From Streptomyces sp. RP5T (GTDB lineage Bacteria; Actinomycetota; Actinomycetes; Streptomycetales; Streptomycetaceae), in assembly GCF_003933965.1 (NCBI RefSeq), contig NZ_RSAJ01000025.1, positions 1-33,238 on the forward strand: a stretch of DNA of 33,238 bases. Direction: 5' to 3'. Shown here one piece after another: positions 16,100-23,683 of the stretch (position 1 is its first letter; the number at the start of each line of letters is the position of its first letter). The position numbers and the translations under genes are program-made. The notes under the pieces were generated by a model. The model did no database searches. It saw only the letters and a list, made by a program, of their open reading frames with translations, and was not told the DNA's origin.

Positions 16100-16138
16100 C
16101 GCGCTCCCAGTCGTCACCCTCATTCCTGGAGTTCCGCG

Positions 16139-17944
16139 ATGGCCACTCCCCTGTCCGACCCCTCTCTGTCCCCGCTCAGGACGATCGCCGTCGTCGGCCT
16201 CGGCACCATGGGCACCGGCATCGCCGAGGTCCTCGCCCGGGCCGGCCGCGAGGTCGTCGGCATCGACGTCAGCGAGGCGCAGGCCGCCAAGGCCGTCGCC
16301 ACCCTGGAGGCCGCGACCGCCCGTGCCGTGGAGCGCGGCCGGCTGACCGAGCAGGAGCGCGCGGACGTCCTCGCCCGCGTCCGCACCTCCACCGATCTGC
16401 GCACGGCGGCCGACGCCGACCTCGTCATCGAGGTGGCTCCGGAGTCGTACGAGATCAAGCACCAGATCTTCCGCGAGCTCGACGCGATCGTGCGCCCGGA
16501 GACGATCCTCGCGACCGGCACCAACGCCCTGTCCGTGACCCGGCTGGCCGCCGACTCGGCCCGCCCGGAGCGGGTGCTGGGCCTGCACTTCTTCAACCCG
16601 GCGCCCGCGATGAAGCTGGTCGAGGTCGTCTCCTCGGTGCTCACCGCCCCCGCGGCCGTCACCGCGGTCACCAACCTCGCCCTCGACCTCGGCAAGGAGC
16701 CCGTCGCGGTCGGCGACCGGCCCGGTTTCGTCGCCGACGGACTGCTGTTCGGCTACCTCAACCAGGCGGCCGCGATGTACGAGGCGAAGTACGCCTCCCG
16801 TGAGGACATCGACGCGGCGATGCGGCTCGGCTGCGGCCTGCCCATGGGCCCGCTCGCCCTGCTCGACCTGATCGGCGTCGACACCGCGCGCACGGTCCTG
16901 GAGGCCATGTACGCCGAGTCCCACGACCGGCTGCACGCCCCCGCCCCGATCCTCAAGCAGCTCAGCGAGGCGGGTCTGACGGGCCGTAAGTCGGGACGCG
17001 GCTTCTACACGTACGAGGCCCCGGGCAGCGCGACGGTCGTGCGGGACGCGCTGACGCCCCTGGAGAGCTCCGAGAAGGTCGCGGGCCGCGAGGTCCGCTC
17101 GGTCGGGGTCGCCGGTTCCGGGACCATGGCGTCCGGGATCGCGGAGGTGTTCGCCAAGGCCGGTTACGAGGTCGTGCTGGCGGCCCGCAGCGAGGAGAAG
17201 GCGCAGACGGCGAAGGCCCGTATCGGCAAGTCGCTCTCGCGCTCCGTCGACAAGGGCCGCATGAGCGCCGAGGCGGCCGCCCAGACCCTGGACCGGATCA
17301 CCGCGGCGGGCTCCTACGAGGCGTTCGCGGACGTCGACCTGGCCGTCGAGGCCGTCGCCGAGGACCTGGAGATCAAGCAGCAGCTGTTCGCCGCCCTGGA
17401 CAAGGTCTGCAAGCCGGGTGCGGTCCTGGCCACCACGACCTCCTCGCTGCCCGTCGTCGCCTGCGCCCGTGCCACCTCGCGCCCGCAGGACGTGATCGGC
17501 ATGCACTTCTTCAACCCGGCGCCGGCGATGAAGCTGGTCGAGGTCGTCCGCACTGTCCTGACGGCCGAGGACGTCCATGCCACGGTCCGTGAGGTGTGCG
17601 GCAGGATCAAGAAGCACGCGGTCGACTGCGGCGACCGCGCGGGCTTCATCGTCAACGCCCTGCTGTTCCCGTACCTGAACAACGCGATCAAGATGGTGCA
17701 GGAGCACTACGCGTCCCTCGACGACATCGACGCGGCGATGAAGCTGGGCGGCGGGTACCCGATGGGTCCCTTCGAGCTCCTTGACGTCGTCGGTCTCGAC
17801 GTCTCGCTCGCGATCGAGAAGGTCCTGCACCGCGAGTTCCGCGACCCGGGTCTGGCTCCGGCCCCCCTCCTGGAGCACCTGGTGGCCGCGGGCTGCCTCG
17901 GCCGCAAGACCGGCCGTGGCTTCCGCGAATATGCCCGCCGCTGA
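16139..17944 (+). CDS. Tandem-duplicated 3-hydroxyacyl-CoA (3-hydroxybutyryl-CoA) dehydrogenase
   Basis: A 601-aa protein made of two 3HCDH modules (residues about 13-300 and 320-601), each with an N-terminal Rossmann domain and a C-terminal 3HCDH domain; the usual enzyme is one module of about 285 aa. Module 1 has VVGLGTMGTGIAEV (Gly20/22/25) and Asp43 after the second strand, as NAD enzymes do. Module 2 has GSGTMASGIAEV (Ala331 as third position) and Arg350, an NADP-like pattern. Both keep HFFNPAPAMKLVEVV with the catalytic His/Glu (150/162, 456/468). Module 1 reads GTNALS and FVADGLL where module 2 keeps TSSL (435-436) and FIVNALL (Asn506). Likely role: reduce acetoacetyl-CoA to (S)-3-hydroxybutyryl-CoA upstream of crotonyl-CoA and Ccr. 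ATG 16139 follows TGGAG. The frame is open upstream to 15878 but that stretch is low-complexity. Confidence 0.92.
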   Translation: MATPLSDPSLSPLRTIAVVGLGTMGTGIAEVLARAGREVVGIDVSEAQAAKAVATLEAATARAVERGRLTEQERADVLARVRTSTDLRTAADADLVIEVAPESYEIKHQIFRELDAIVRPETILATGTNALSVTRLAADSARPERVLGLHFFNPAPAMKLVEVVSSVLTAPAAVTAVTNLALDLGKEPVAVGDRPGFVADGLLFGYLNQAAAMYEAKYASREDIDAAMRLGCGLPMGPLALLDLIGVDTARTVLEAMYAESHDRLHAPAPILKQLSEAGLTGRKSGRGFYTYEAPGSATVVRDALTPLESSEKVAGREVRSVGVAGSGTMASGIAEVFAKAGYEVVLAARSEEKAQTAKARIGKSLSRSVDKGRMSAEAAAQTLDRITAAGSYEAFADVDLAVEAVAEDLEIKQQLFAALDKVCKPGAVLATTTSSLPVVACARATSRPQDVIGMHFFNPAPAMKLVEVVRTVLTAEDVHATVREVCGRIKKHAVDCGDRAGFIVNALLFPYLNNAIKMVQEHYASLDDIDAAMKLGGGYPMGPFELLDVVGLDVSLAIEKVLHREFRDPGLAPAPLLEHLVAAGCLGRKTGRGFREYARR

Positions 17945-18039
17945 GCCCGTCGGCGACTGGTTCACGGACGGCGAGGACTGGGGCGGGCTGCTCGGTCCGG
18001 GCAGTCCTCCCCCGCCCACGGGATCCGGCGACACCCCGC

Positions 18040-18057
18040 CGGTCCCGGGCGGGACCG
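18040..18057. terminator. Hairpin between the dehydrogenase and TetR genes
   Basis: CGGTCCC-GGGC-GGGACCG is a perfect 7-bp stem with a 4-nt loop (18040-18046/18051-18057), 95 nt past the dehydrogenase stop. No T-run follows. It could end dehydrogenase transcription before the TetR promoter or act as an operator. Confidence 0.4.
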
Positions 18058-18078
18058 ATCCCGGACACGCGCACCAAC

Positions 18079-18098
18079 CTGCGCACATGCAGTACGTT
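18079..18098 (+). promoter_or_regulatory. Predicted TetR gene promoter and small inverted repeat
   Basis: TACGTT (18093-18098, TANNNT) ends exactly 6 nt before the ATG at 18105, with no Shine-Dalgarno, indicating a leaderless mRNA. CTGC-GCACAT-GCAG (18079-18092) directly abuts the -10 and could be an autoregulatory site. The hexamer TACGTT is identical to the predicted -10 of ccr. Confidence 0.4.
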
Positions 18099-18104
18099 CG
18101 GGTC

Positions 18105-18920
18105 ATGTCCCAGCCCGCCAGGTCGTCCCGTACACCAGCCACGTCCGACGCGCCGGAAAGCGCCGCAGGCAGTCGCGCGGCCGCCCAGCGGCTCAAGATG
18201 CGCCGAGAACTGGCCGCCGCCGCGATGGAGCTGTTCTCCACCAAGGGGTACGAGGCGACGACCGTCGACGAGATCGCGGCCGCGGCAGGTGTCGCCCGCC
18301 GCACCTTCTTCCGTCACTTCCGTTCCAAGGAAGAGGCGATCTTCCCCGACCACGACGACACCCTGATCCGGGCGGAGGCCGTGCTCAACGCGGCCCCCGC
18401 GCACGAGCATCCGCTCGACACGGTGTGCCGCGGCATCAAGGAAGTCATGAAGATGTACGCGGCCCGGCCGGAGATCTCGGTCGCCCGCTACAAGCTGACG
18501 CGCGAGGTGCCGACGCTGCGGGAGGCGGAGATCGCGTCGGTGGCCCGCTACGAGCGGCTGTTCACGCGGTATCTGCTCGGGCACTTCGACGAGCACGCGC
18601 ACGACGACGACGCCAACGACGACCCCCTGCTCGCGGAGGTCGCCGCGTCCGCCGTGGTCACGGCCCACAACCACGTGCTGCGGCGCTGGCTGCGGGCCGG
18701 CGGGCAGGGGGACGTCGAGGCCCAGCTGGACCACGCCTTCGCCATCGTGCGCAAGACGTTCGGGACGGGGATCGGGGCGGGACGGGACACCACGACCGCG
18801 ACGCGGCCGGCTCCCGCCGCGGTGACGTCCACGGGCGAGGTGCTGGTGACCGTCGCCCGCACCGACGCACCGCTCGACGAGGTGATGCGGGCCATCGAGC
18901 AGGCGCTCAAGGAGCGCTGA
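18105..18920 (+). CDS. TetR family transcriptional regulator
   Basis: A 271-aa regulator, longer than the usual 190-220 aa. A disordered N-terminal tail (1-25) precedes the DNA-binding domain (about 28-75): RRELAAAAMELFSTKGYEATTVDEIAAAAGVARRTFFRHFRSKEEAIF is the canonical TetR_N helix-turn-helix. The C-terminal ligand domain contains an acidic, His-containing stretch HFDEHAHDDDANDD (161-174). It ends in an extra segment (about 225-271) with STGEVLVTVARTDAPLDEVMRAIEQAL, absent in most TetR proteins. Its place between the dehydrogenase and ccr, on the same strand, makes it the best candidate regulator of this pathway, probably sensing an acyl-CoA; that is inference. The start is ATG 18105 (leaderless). 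An upstream in-frame ATG at 18087 would place the -10 inside the gene. Confidence 0.92.
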   Translation: MSQPARSSRTPATSDAPESAAGSRAAAQRLKMRRELAAAAMELFSTKGYEATTVDEIAAAAGVARRTFFRHFRSKEEAIFPDHDDTLIRAEAVLNAAPAHEHPLDTVCRGIKEVMKMYAARPEISVARYKLTREVPTLREAEIASVARYERLFTRYLLGHFDEHAHDDDANDDPLLAEVAASAVVTAHNHVLRRWLRAGGQGDVEAQLDHAFAIVRKTFGTGIGAGRDTTTATRPAPAAVTSTGEVLVTVARTDAPLDEVMRAIEQALKER

Positions 18921-18942
18921 GCGGTTCTTCGACGCTGTGACG

Positions 18943-18969
18943 ACGGCCACCCTTCGGGGTGGCCGTTTT
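18943..18969 (+). terminator. Intrinsic terminator after the TetR gene
   Basis: ACGGCCACCC-TTCG-GGGTGGCCGT is a perfect 10-bp stem with a UUCG tetraloop, running straight into TTTT. It lies 22 nt past the TetR stop and separates the TetR unit from ccr. Confidence 0.9.
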
Positions 18970-19032
18970 GGCATGTCAGAGCCCCTTTTCCCCTACCTTT
19001 CAGCCCCCGTTCGATCGATCATCGCTCATTTG

Positions 19033-19077
19033 TTACGTAAAGATTTCACCTGAGAGCAATCTCTGGCACTCAGTGCC
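19033..19077. promoter_or_regulatory. Palindromic sites upstream of the ccr promoter
   Basis: TTACGTAA (19033-19040) is an 8-bp palindrome. GGCACT-C-AGTGCC (19065-19077) is a perfect 6-1-6 palindrome directly abutting the predicted -35 at 19078. TGGCAC recurs 22 bp downstream (19064 and 19086), two helical turns away. Position fits a regulator that touches RNA polymerase. No known Streptomyces operator was matched with confidence. Confidence 0.45.
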
Positions 19078-19106
19078 TTGCGGGGTGGCACGCGGTGTCT
19101 TACGTT
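19078..19106 (+). promoter_or_regulatory. Predicted ccr promoter
   Basis: TTGCGG (19078-19083), a 17-bp spacer and TACGTT (19101-19106, TANNNT). Transcription would start near G19111-G19113, about 195 nt before the ccr GTG. It probably drives ccr and the genes behind it. Confidence 0.55.
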
Positions 19107-19108
19107 GA

Positions 19109-19302
19109 AGGTGTCCGGGCGGCCGGCGTGCAGAGACCTTTCGCACGTCGGCTGTCCCAGCAACTCATCGAGCTGCCCGCCCGGACGCCTGCGTCACAGG
19201 CAACCTCCCGCGCCACAAAGCGCTGCCGCACAGCAAGACCGCCGAACCGACGGCACCGACGTAACCCTCAGCGTCTCCCCTCAAGACGCCATTCGCCGGA
19301 GG
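19109..19302 (+). promoter_or_regulatory. Structured ccr 5' leader with three-way-junction potential and anti-SD stretch
   Basis: P1: GTCCGGGCGG (19113-19122) pairs perfectly with CCGCCCGGAC (19177-19186); including upstream bases it extends to 14 pairs with one G-U (19109-19122/19177-19190). Inside it, P2 is CCGGCGTGC (19123-19131) with GCACGTCGG (19143-19151), one G-U. P3 is CAGC (19158-19161) with GCTG (19172-19175). Together they form a three-way junction. GCCTG-CGTCA-CAGGC (19187-19201) competes with the outer pairs of P1. CCTCCCGCG (19204-19212) can pair with the ribosome site, CGCCGGAGG (19294-19302), with one mismatch. GCGTCT/AGACGC (19271-19289) is a further stem. Along with the palindromes and terminator this accounts for the 389-bp gap 18921-19309; no gene is seen there. 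Confidence 0.45.
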
Positions 19303-19309
19303 CAACACC

Positions 19310-20653
19310 GTGACCGTGAAGGACATCCTGGACGCGATCCAGTCGCCGGACTCGACGCCGGCCGACTTCGCCGCCATGCCGCTCCCCGAGTCGTACCGCG
19401 CGATCACCGTGCACAAGGACGAGACGGAGATGTTCGCGGGCCTGGAGACCCGCGACAAGGACCCGCGCAAGTCGATCCACCTCGACGACGTGCCGCTGCC
19501 CGAACTCGGCCCGGGCGAGGCCCTGGTCGCCGTCATGGCATCGAGTGTCAACTACAACTCGGTGTGGACCTCGATCTTCGAGCCGCTGTCCACCTTCGGG
19601 TTCCTGGAGCGCTACGGGCGCACCAACGAGCTGGCCAAGCGGCACGACCTGCCGTACCACATCATCGGCTCCGACCTCGCGGGTGTCGTCCTGCGCACCG
19701 GCCCGGGCGTCAACGCCTGGAAGCCCGGTGACGAGGTCGTCGCGCACTGCCTGTCCGTCGAGATGGAGTCCTCGGACGGCCACAACGACACCATGCTCGA
19801 CCCCGAGCAGCGGATCTGGGGCTTCGAGACCAACTTCGGCGGCCTCGCCGAGATCGCGCTCGTCAAGTCCAACCAGCTGATGCCGAAGCCGGACCACCTC
19901 AGCTGGGAGGAGGCCGCCGCCCCGGGCCTCGTGAACTCGACCGCCTACCGGCAGCTCGTCTCCCGCAACGGCGCCGGCATGAAGCAGGGCGACAACGTCC
20001 TGATCTGGGGCGCGAGCGGTGGACTCGGCTCGTACGCCACCCAGTTCGCGCTCGCCGGTGGCGCCAACCCGATCTGTGTCGTCTCCTCGCCGCAGAAGGC
20101 GGACATCTGCCGGGCGATGGGCGCCGAGGCGATCATCGACCGCAACGCCGAGGGCTACAAGTTCTGGAAGGACGAGCAGACCCAGGACCCGAAGGAGTGG
20201 AAGCGCTTCGGCAAGCGCATCCGCGAACTGACCGGCGGCGAGGACATCGACATCGTCTTCGAGCACCCCGGCCGCGAGACCTTCGGCGCCTCCGTGTTCG
20301 TCACCCGCAAGGGCGGCACCATCACCACCTGCGCCTCCACCTCGGGCTACATGCACGAGTACGACAACCGCTACCTGTGGATGTCGCTGAAGCGGATCAT
20401 CGGCTCGCACTTCGCCAACTACCGCGAGGCCTGGGAGGCCAACCGGCTCATCGCGAAGGGCAAGATCCACCCGACCCTGTCGAAGGTCTACTCCCTGGAG
20501 GAGACCGGCCAGGCCGCCTACGACGTGCACCGCAACCTCCACCAGGGCAAGGTCGGCGTGCTGTGCCTGTCCCCCGAGGAGGGCCTGGGTGTGCGCGACG
20601 AGGAGAAGCGCGCCCAGCACATCGACGCCATCAACCGCTTCCGCAACATCTGA
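19310..20653 (+). CDS. ccr: Crotonyl-CoA carboxylase/reductase
   Basis: A 447-aa zinc-free MDR-superfamily enzyme that reductively carboxylates crotonyl-CoA to (2S)-ethylmalonyl-CoA using NADPH and CO2, the defining step of the ethylmalonyl-CoA pathway. It is full length. The NADPH-binding Rossmann region is near LIWGASGGLGSYATQFA (231-247). The four residues known to hold CO2 in characterised Ccr/Ecr enzymes are present: Asn81 (SSVNYN), Phe172 and Glu173 (WGFETNFGG) and His367 (IIGSHFANY). It therefore should carboxylate and not merely reduce. GTG 19310 follows GGAGG with a 7-nt spacer. It leads a tight run of genes: meaA begins 17 nt after its stop. Besides carbon assimilation, the product supplies ethylmalonyl-CoA for polyketide synthesis. 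A terminator, palindromes and a long structured leader precede it. Confidence 0.97.
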   Translation: MTVKDILDAIQSPDSTPADFAAMPLPESYRAITVHKDETEMFAGLETRDKDPRKSIHLDDVPLPELGPGEALVAVMASSVNYNSVWTSIFEPLSTFGFLERYGRTNELAKRHDLPYHIIGSDLAGVVLRTGPGVNAWKPGDEVVAHCLSVEMESSDGHNDTMLDPEQRIWGFETNFGGLAEIALVKSNQLMPKPDHLSWEEAAAPGLVNSTAYRQLVSRNGAGMKQGDNVLIWGASGGLGSYATQFALAGGANPICVVSSPQKADICRAMGAEAIIDRNAEGYKFWKDEQTQDPKEWKRFGKRIRELTGGEDIDIVFEHPGRETFGASVFVTRKGGTITTCASTSGYMHEYDNRYLWMSLKRIIGSHFANYREAWEANRLIAKGKIHPTLSKVYSLEETGQAAYDVHRNLHQGKVGVLCLSPEEGLGVRDEEKRAQHIDAINRFRNI

Positions 20654-20670
20654 GACACCCGGGGTCATAG

Positions 20671-22719
20671 ATGACTGAGCGTCAGCCCGCCGAAGGCAAG
20701 CGGGAGAAGGACCGGCCGTGGCTCATGCGGACCTACGCCGGTCACTCCACGGCCGAGGCGTCCAACGAGCTGTACCGGCGCAACCTCGCCAAGGGGCAGA
20801 CAGGGCTCTCCGTGGCCTTCGACCTGCCGACGCAGACCGGCTACGACTCCGACCACATCCTCGCCCGCGGCGAGGTGGGCCGGGTCGGCGTGCCGATCGC
20901 GCACCTCGGTGACATGCGCCGGCTGTTCCAGGACATCCCCCTGGAGCAGATGAACACCTCGATGACGATCAACGCCACCGCCATGTGGCTGCTGGCGCTC
21001 TACCAGGTCGTCGCCGAGGAGCAGGGCGCGGACATCACCCAGCTCCAGGGCACGACCCAGAACGACATCGTCAAGGAGTACCTGTCCCGGGGGACCCACG
21101 TCTTCCCGCCGGGGCCGAGCCTCCGGCTGACGACCGACATGATCGCGTACACGGTCTCCCACATCCCGAAGTGGAACCCGATCAACATCTGCAGCTACCA
21201 CCTGCAGGAGGCGGGCGCCACGCCGGTCCAGGAGATCGCGTACGCGATGTCGACGGCCATCGCGGTCCTGGACGCCGTCCGGGACTCCGGCCAGGTGCCG
21301 CAGGAGCGCATGGGCGACGTGGTCGGCCGGATCTCCTTCTTCGTGAACGCGGGCGTCCGCTTCATCGAGGAGATGTGCAAGATGCGCGCCTTCGGCCGCA
21401 TCTGGGACCAGGTCACGCGGGAGCGCTACGGCATCGAGAACCCCAAGCACCGCCGCTTCCGCTACGGCGTCCAGGTCAACTCCCTCGGGCTGACCGAGGC
21501 GCAGCCGGAGAACAACGTCCAGCGGATCGTGCTGGAGATGCTGGCCGTGACGCTCTCGAAGGACGCACGCGCGCGTGCCGTCCAGCTGCCGGCCTGGAAC
21601 GAGGCCCTCGGCCTTCCCCGGCCCTGGGACCAGCAGTGGTCGCTGCGGATGCAGCAGGTGCTGGCCTACGAGAGCGACCTGCTGGAGTACGAGGACGTCT
21701 TCGCCGGCTCGCACGTCGTCGAGGCGAAGGTGGGCGGGCTGGTCGAGGAGTCCCTCGCGGAGATCGAGCGGATCCAGGAGATGGGCGGCGCGATGGCCGC
21801 CGTCGAGTCGGGCTACCTCAAGTCGCAGCTCGTCTCCTCGCACGCCGAGCGCCGGGCCCGGATCGAGTCCGGCCAGGAGAAGATCGTCGGCGTCAACATC
21901 TTCGAGACGACCGAGCCGAACCCCCTGACGGCCGACCTGGACACCGCGATCCAGACGGTGGACCCGGCCGTCGAGGCCCGGGTGATCGCCGGGCTCCAGC
22001 ACTGGCGCGACACCCGCTACCAGCCGCCCTTCAACCACCCGCGCCCCTGCAAGGCGCTGGAGAAGCTGAAGGAGGCCGCCAAGGGCACGGCCAACCTCAT
22101 GGAGGCCACCCTGGAGTGCGCCCGCGCGGGCGTGACGACCGGCGAGTGGGCGGGGGCCCTGCGGGAGGTGTTCGGCGAGTTCCGGGCGCCCACGGGCGTC
22201 TCCTCGGCGCCGGTCGCGGTGCCCGCGGAGGAGGGCTCGGCGATGGCCGACGTCCGCCGCAAGGTCGACCTGACGGCGAAGGACCTCGGTGTCGGCAAGC
22301 TCCGCTTCCTGGTCGGCAAGCCGGGCCTGGACGGGCACTCCAACGGGGCCGAGCAGATCGCCGTACGCGCGCGTGACGCCGGCTTCGAGGTGGTCTACCA
22401 GGGCATCCGGCTGACCCCGGAGCAGATCGTGGACGCGGCCCTGGCCGAGGACGTGCACGCGGTCGGGCTGTCCATCCTGTCCGGCTCGCACGCCCAGCTG
22501 GTGCCGGACGTCCTGGACCGGCTCCGTGTGGCCGGTGCCACAGATATACCGGTGATCGCCGGTGGCATCATCCCCCATGGTGACGCCGAACAGCTCAGGG
22601 CTGCCGGCGTGGCCGCGGTCTTCACCCCGAAGGACTTCGACATCACCGGGATCATCGGCCGCATCGTCGACGAGATCCGGTACGCGAACAAGCTCGACCC
22701 CCTGGAGGTCCCCGCATGA
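20671..22719 (+). CDS. meaA: Ethylmalonyl-CoA mutase, adenosylcobalamin-dependent (MeaA)
   Basis: A 682-aa single-chain B12 mutase converting (2R)-ethylmalonyl-CoA to (2S)-methylsuccinyl-CoA. The N-terminal TIM-barrel substrate domain (about 1-500) includes LSVAFDLPTQTGYDSD and TTQNDIVKEYLSRGT. The C-terminal cobalamin domain (about 540-670) has KPGLDGHSNGAEQIA, the D-x-H-x-x-G motif with His556 as the cobalt ligand, and LSILSGSH. It resembles methylmalonyl-CoA mutase, but the short form and the position beside ccr, lyase and hydratase identify the MeaA/Ecm type. It starts 17 nt after ccr with only a weak ribosome site, so it is probably translated by coupling. Its stop shares ATGA with the lyase start. 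No cobalamin riboswitch is seen in the small gap. Confidence 0.96.
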   Translation: MTERQPAEGKREKDRPWLMRTYAGHSTAEASNELYRRNLAKGQTGLSVAFDLPTQTGYDSDHILARGEVGRVGVPIAHLGDMRRLFQDIPLEQMNTSMTINATAMWLLALYQVVAEEQGADITQLQGTTQNDIVKEYLSRGTHVFPPGPSLRLTTDMIAYTVSHIPKWNPINICSYHLQEAGATPVQEIAYAMSTAIAVLDAVRDSGQVPQERMGDVVGRISFFVNAGVRFIEEMCKMRAFGRIWDQVTRERYGIENPKHRRFRYGVQVNSLGLTEAQPENNVQRIVLEMLAVTLSKDARARAVQLPAWNEALGLPRPWDQQWSLRMQQVLAYESDLLEYEDVFAGSHVVEAKVGGLVEESLAEIERIQEMGGAMAAVESGYLKSQLVSSHAERRARIESGQEKIVGVNIFETTEPNPLTADLDTAIQTVDPAVEARVIAGLQHWRDTRYQPPFNHPRPCKALEKLKEAAKGTANLMEATLECARAGVTTGEWAGALREVFGEFRAPTGVSSAPVAVPAEEGSAMADVRRKVDLTAKDLGVGKLRFLVGKPGLDGHSNGAEQIAVRARDAGFEVVYQGIRLTPEQIVDAALAEDVHAVGLSILSGSHAQLVPDVLDRLRVAGATDIPVIAGGIIPHGDAEQLRAAGVAAVFTPKDFDITGIIGRIVDEIRYANKLDPLEVPA

Positions 22720-23681
22720 CCACGCCCGTCAACCGTCTGCGTCCGCGACGCTCCTGCCTCGCGGTCCCCGGGAGCAACCCCCGCTTCCTGGAGAAGGCGC
22801 AGGGCCTCCCGGCGGACCAGGTCTTCCTCGACCTGGAGGACGCGTGCGCCCCGCTCGCCAAGCCCGAGGCGCGGCACACCATCGTCAAGTTCCTCAACGA
22901 GGGCGACTGGACCGGCAAGACGAGGGTCGTGCGCGTCAACGACTGGACGACCGAGTGGACGTACCGCGACGTCGTCACGGTCGTCGAGGGCGCCGGCCAG
23001 AACCTCGACTGCATCATGCTGCCGAAGGTGCAGACGGCCGAGCAGATCGTCGCGCTGGACCTGCTGCTGACCCAGATCGAGAAGACGATGGGCTTCGAGG
23101 TCGGCAAGATCGGCATCGAGGCGCAGATCGAGAACGCGCAGGGCCTCAACAACGTCAACGAGATCGCGACCGCCTCCCAGCGCGTCGAGACGATCATCTT
23201 CGGCCCGGCCGACTTCATGGCGTCGATCAACATGAAGTCGCTGGTCGTGGGCGAGCAGCCGCCCGGCTACCCGGCGGACGCCTACCACTACATCCTGATG
23301 AAGATCCTGATGGCCGCCCGCGCCAACAACCTCCAGGCGATCGACGGCCCCTACCTGCAGATCCGCAACATCGACGGCTACCGCGAGGTCGCCCAGCGCG
23401 CCGCGGCCCTCGGTTTCGACGGCAAGTGGGTGCTGCACCCGGGCCAGGTCGAGGCGTCCAACGAGATCTTCTCGCCCTCCCAGGAGGACTACGACCACGC
23501 CGAGCTGATCCTGGACGCGTACGACTACTACACGTCCGAGGCGGGCGGCAAGAAGGGCTCGGCGATGCTCGGCGACGAGATGATCGACGAGGCCAGCCGC
23601 AAGATGGCGCTGGTCATCTCCGGCAAGGGACGCGCGGCCGGCATGCAGCGCACCTCGAAGTTCGAGATTCCGGAGGCGTGA
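22716..23681 (+). CDS. HpcH/HpaI (CitE-like) lyase: L-malyl-CoA/beta-methylmalyl-CoA lyase
   Basis: A 321-aa TIM-barrel Mg-dependent lyase. CLAVPGSNPRFLEKA opens the barrel. LDLEDACAP (38-46), VVRVN with the CoA-binding Arg73, IEAQIENAQG with metal-binding Glu139 and FGPADFMAS with Asp166 match the Mcl/CitE family. In the ethylmalonyl-CoA pathway it cleaves beta-methylmalyl-CoA to glyoxylate and propionyl-CoA, and can also condense or cleave malyl-CoA. Length agrees with bacterial Mcl1 (about 320 aa). Its ATG overlaps the meaA stop (ATGA, 22716-22719). The lyase-MaoC-acyl-CoA dehydrogenase order also occurs in mycobacterial Rv2498c-Rv2500c-type clusters, which act on hydroxymethylglutaryl/itaconyl-type CoA esters, so a broader substrate range is possible. 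Confidence 0.92.
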   Translation: MTTPVNRLRPRRSCLAVPGSNPRFLEKAQGLPADQVFLDLEDACAPLAKPEARHTIVKFLNEGDWTGKTRVVRVNDWTTEWTYRDVVTVVEGAGQNLDCIMLPKVQTAEQIVALDLLLTQIEKTMGFEVGKIGIEAQIENAQGLNNVNEIATASQRVETIIFGPADFMASINMKSLVVGEQPPGYPADAYHYILMKILMAARANNLQAIDGPYLQIRNIDGYREVAQRAAALGFDGKWVLHPGQVEASNEIFSPSQEDYDHAELILDAYDYYTSEAGGKKGSAMLGDEMIDEASRKMALVISGKGRAAGMQRTSKFEIPEA

Positions 23682-23683
23682 GC

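Noticed and set aside
15878-16138. In-frame upstream extension of the dehydrogenase to ATG 15878
   Set aside because: Translation is Pro/Arg/Gly-rich with no similarity to the Rossmann fold, and a good ribosome site precedes ATG 16139. The open frame is expected by chance at this GC content.
15845-18304. Minus-strand open frame of 819 codons opposite the 3-hydroxyacyl-CoA dehydrogenase
   Set aside because: Antisense shadow rich in Asp/Arg/Gly/Leu; the plus strand encodes a clear two-module enzyme.
18943-18969. Small RNA gene in the TetR-ccr gap
   Set aside because: The strong hairpin with T-run is fully explained as the TetR terminator; no promoter was seen just upstream.
19064-19083. Sigma-54-like TGGCAC...TTGC upstream of ccr
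   Set aside because: Spacing is 8 instead of the required 5 bp, and streptomycetes are not known to have sigma-54.
19095-19313. Upstream ORF ending GTGA on the ccr start codon
   Set aside because: Its start lies inside the predicted promoter, upstream of the likely transcription start, it has no ribosome site, and its composition is Arg/Pro/Ser-rich.
20654-20670. Cobalamin riboswitch for the B12-dependent mutase
   Set aside because: Only 17 nt separate ccr and meaA, and no B12-box-like sequence was found in the ccr leader.
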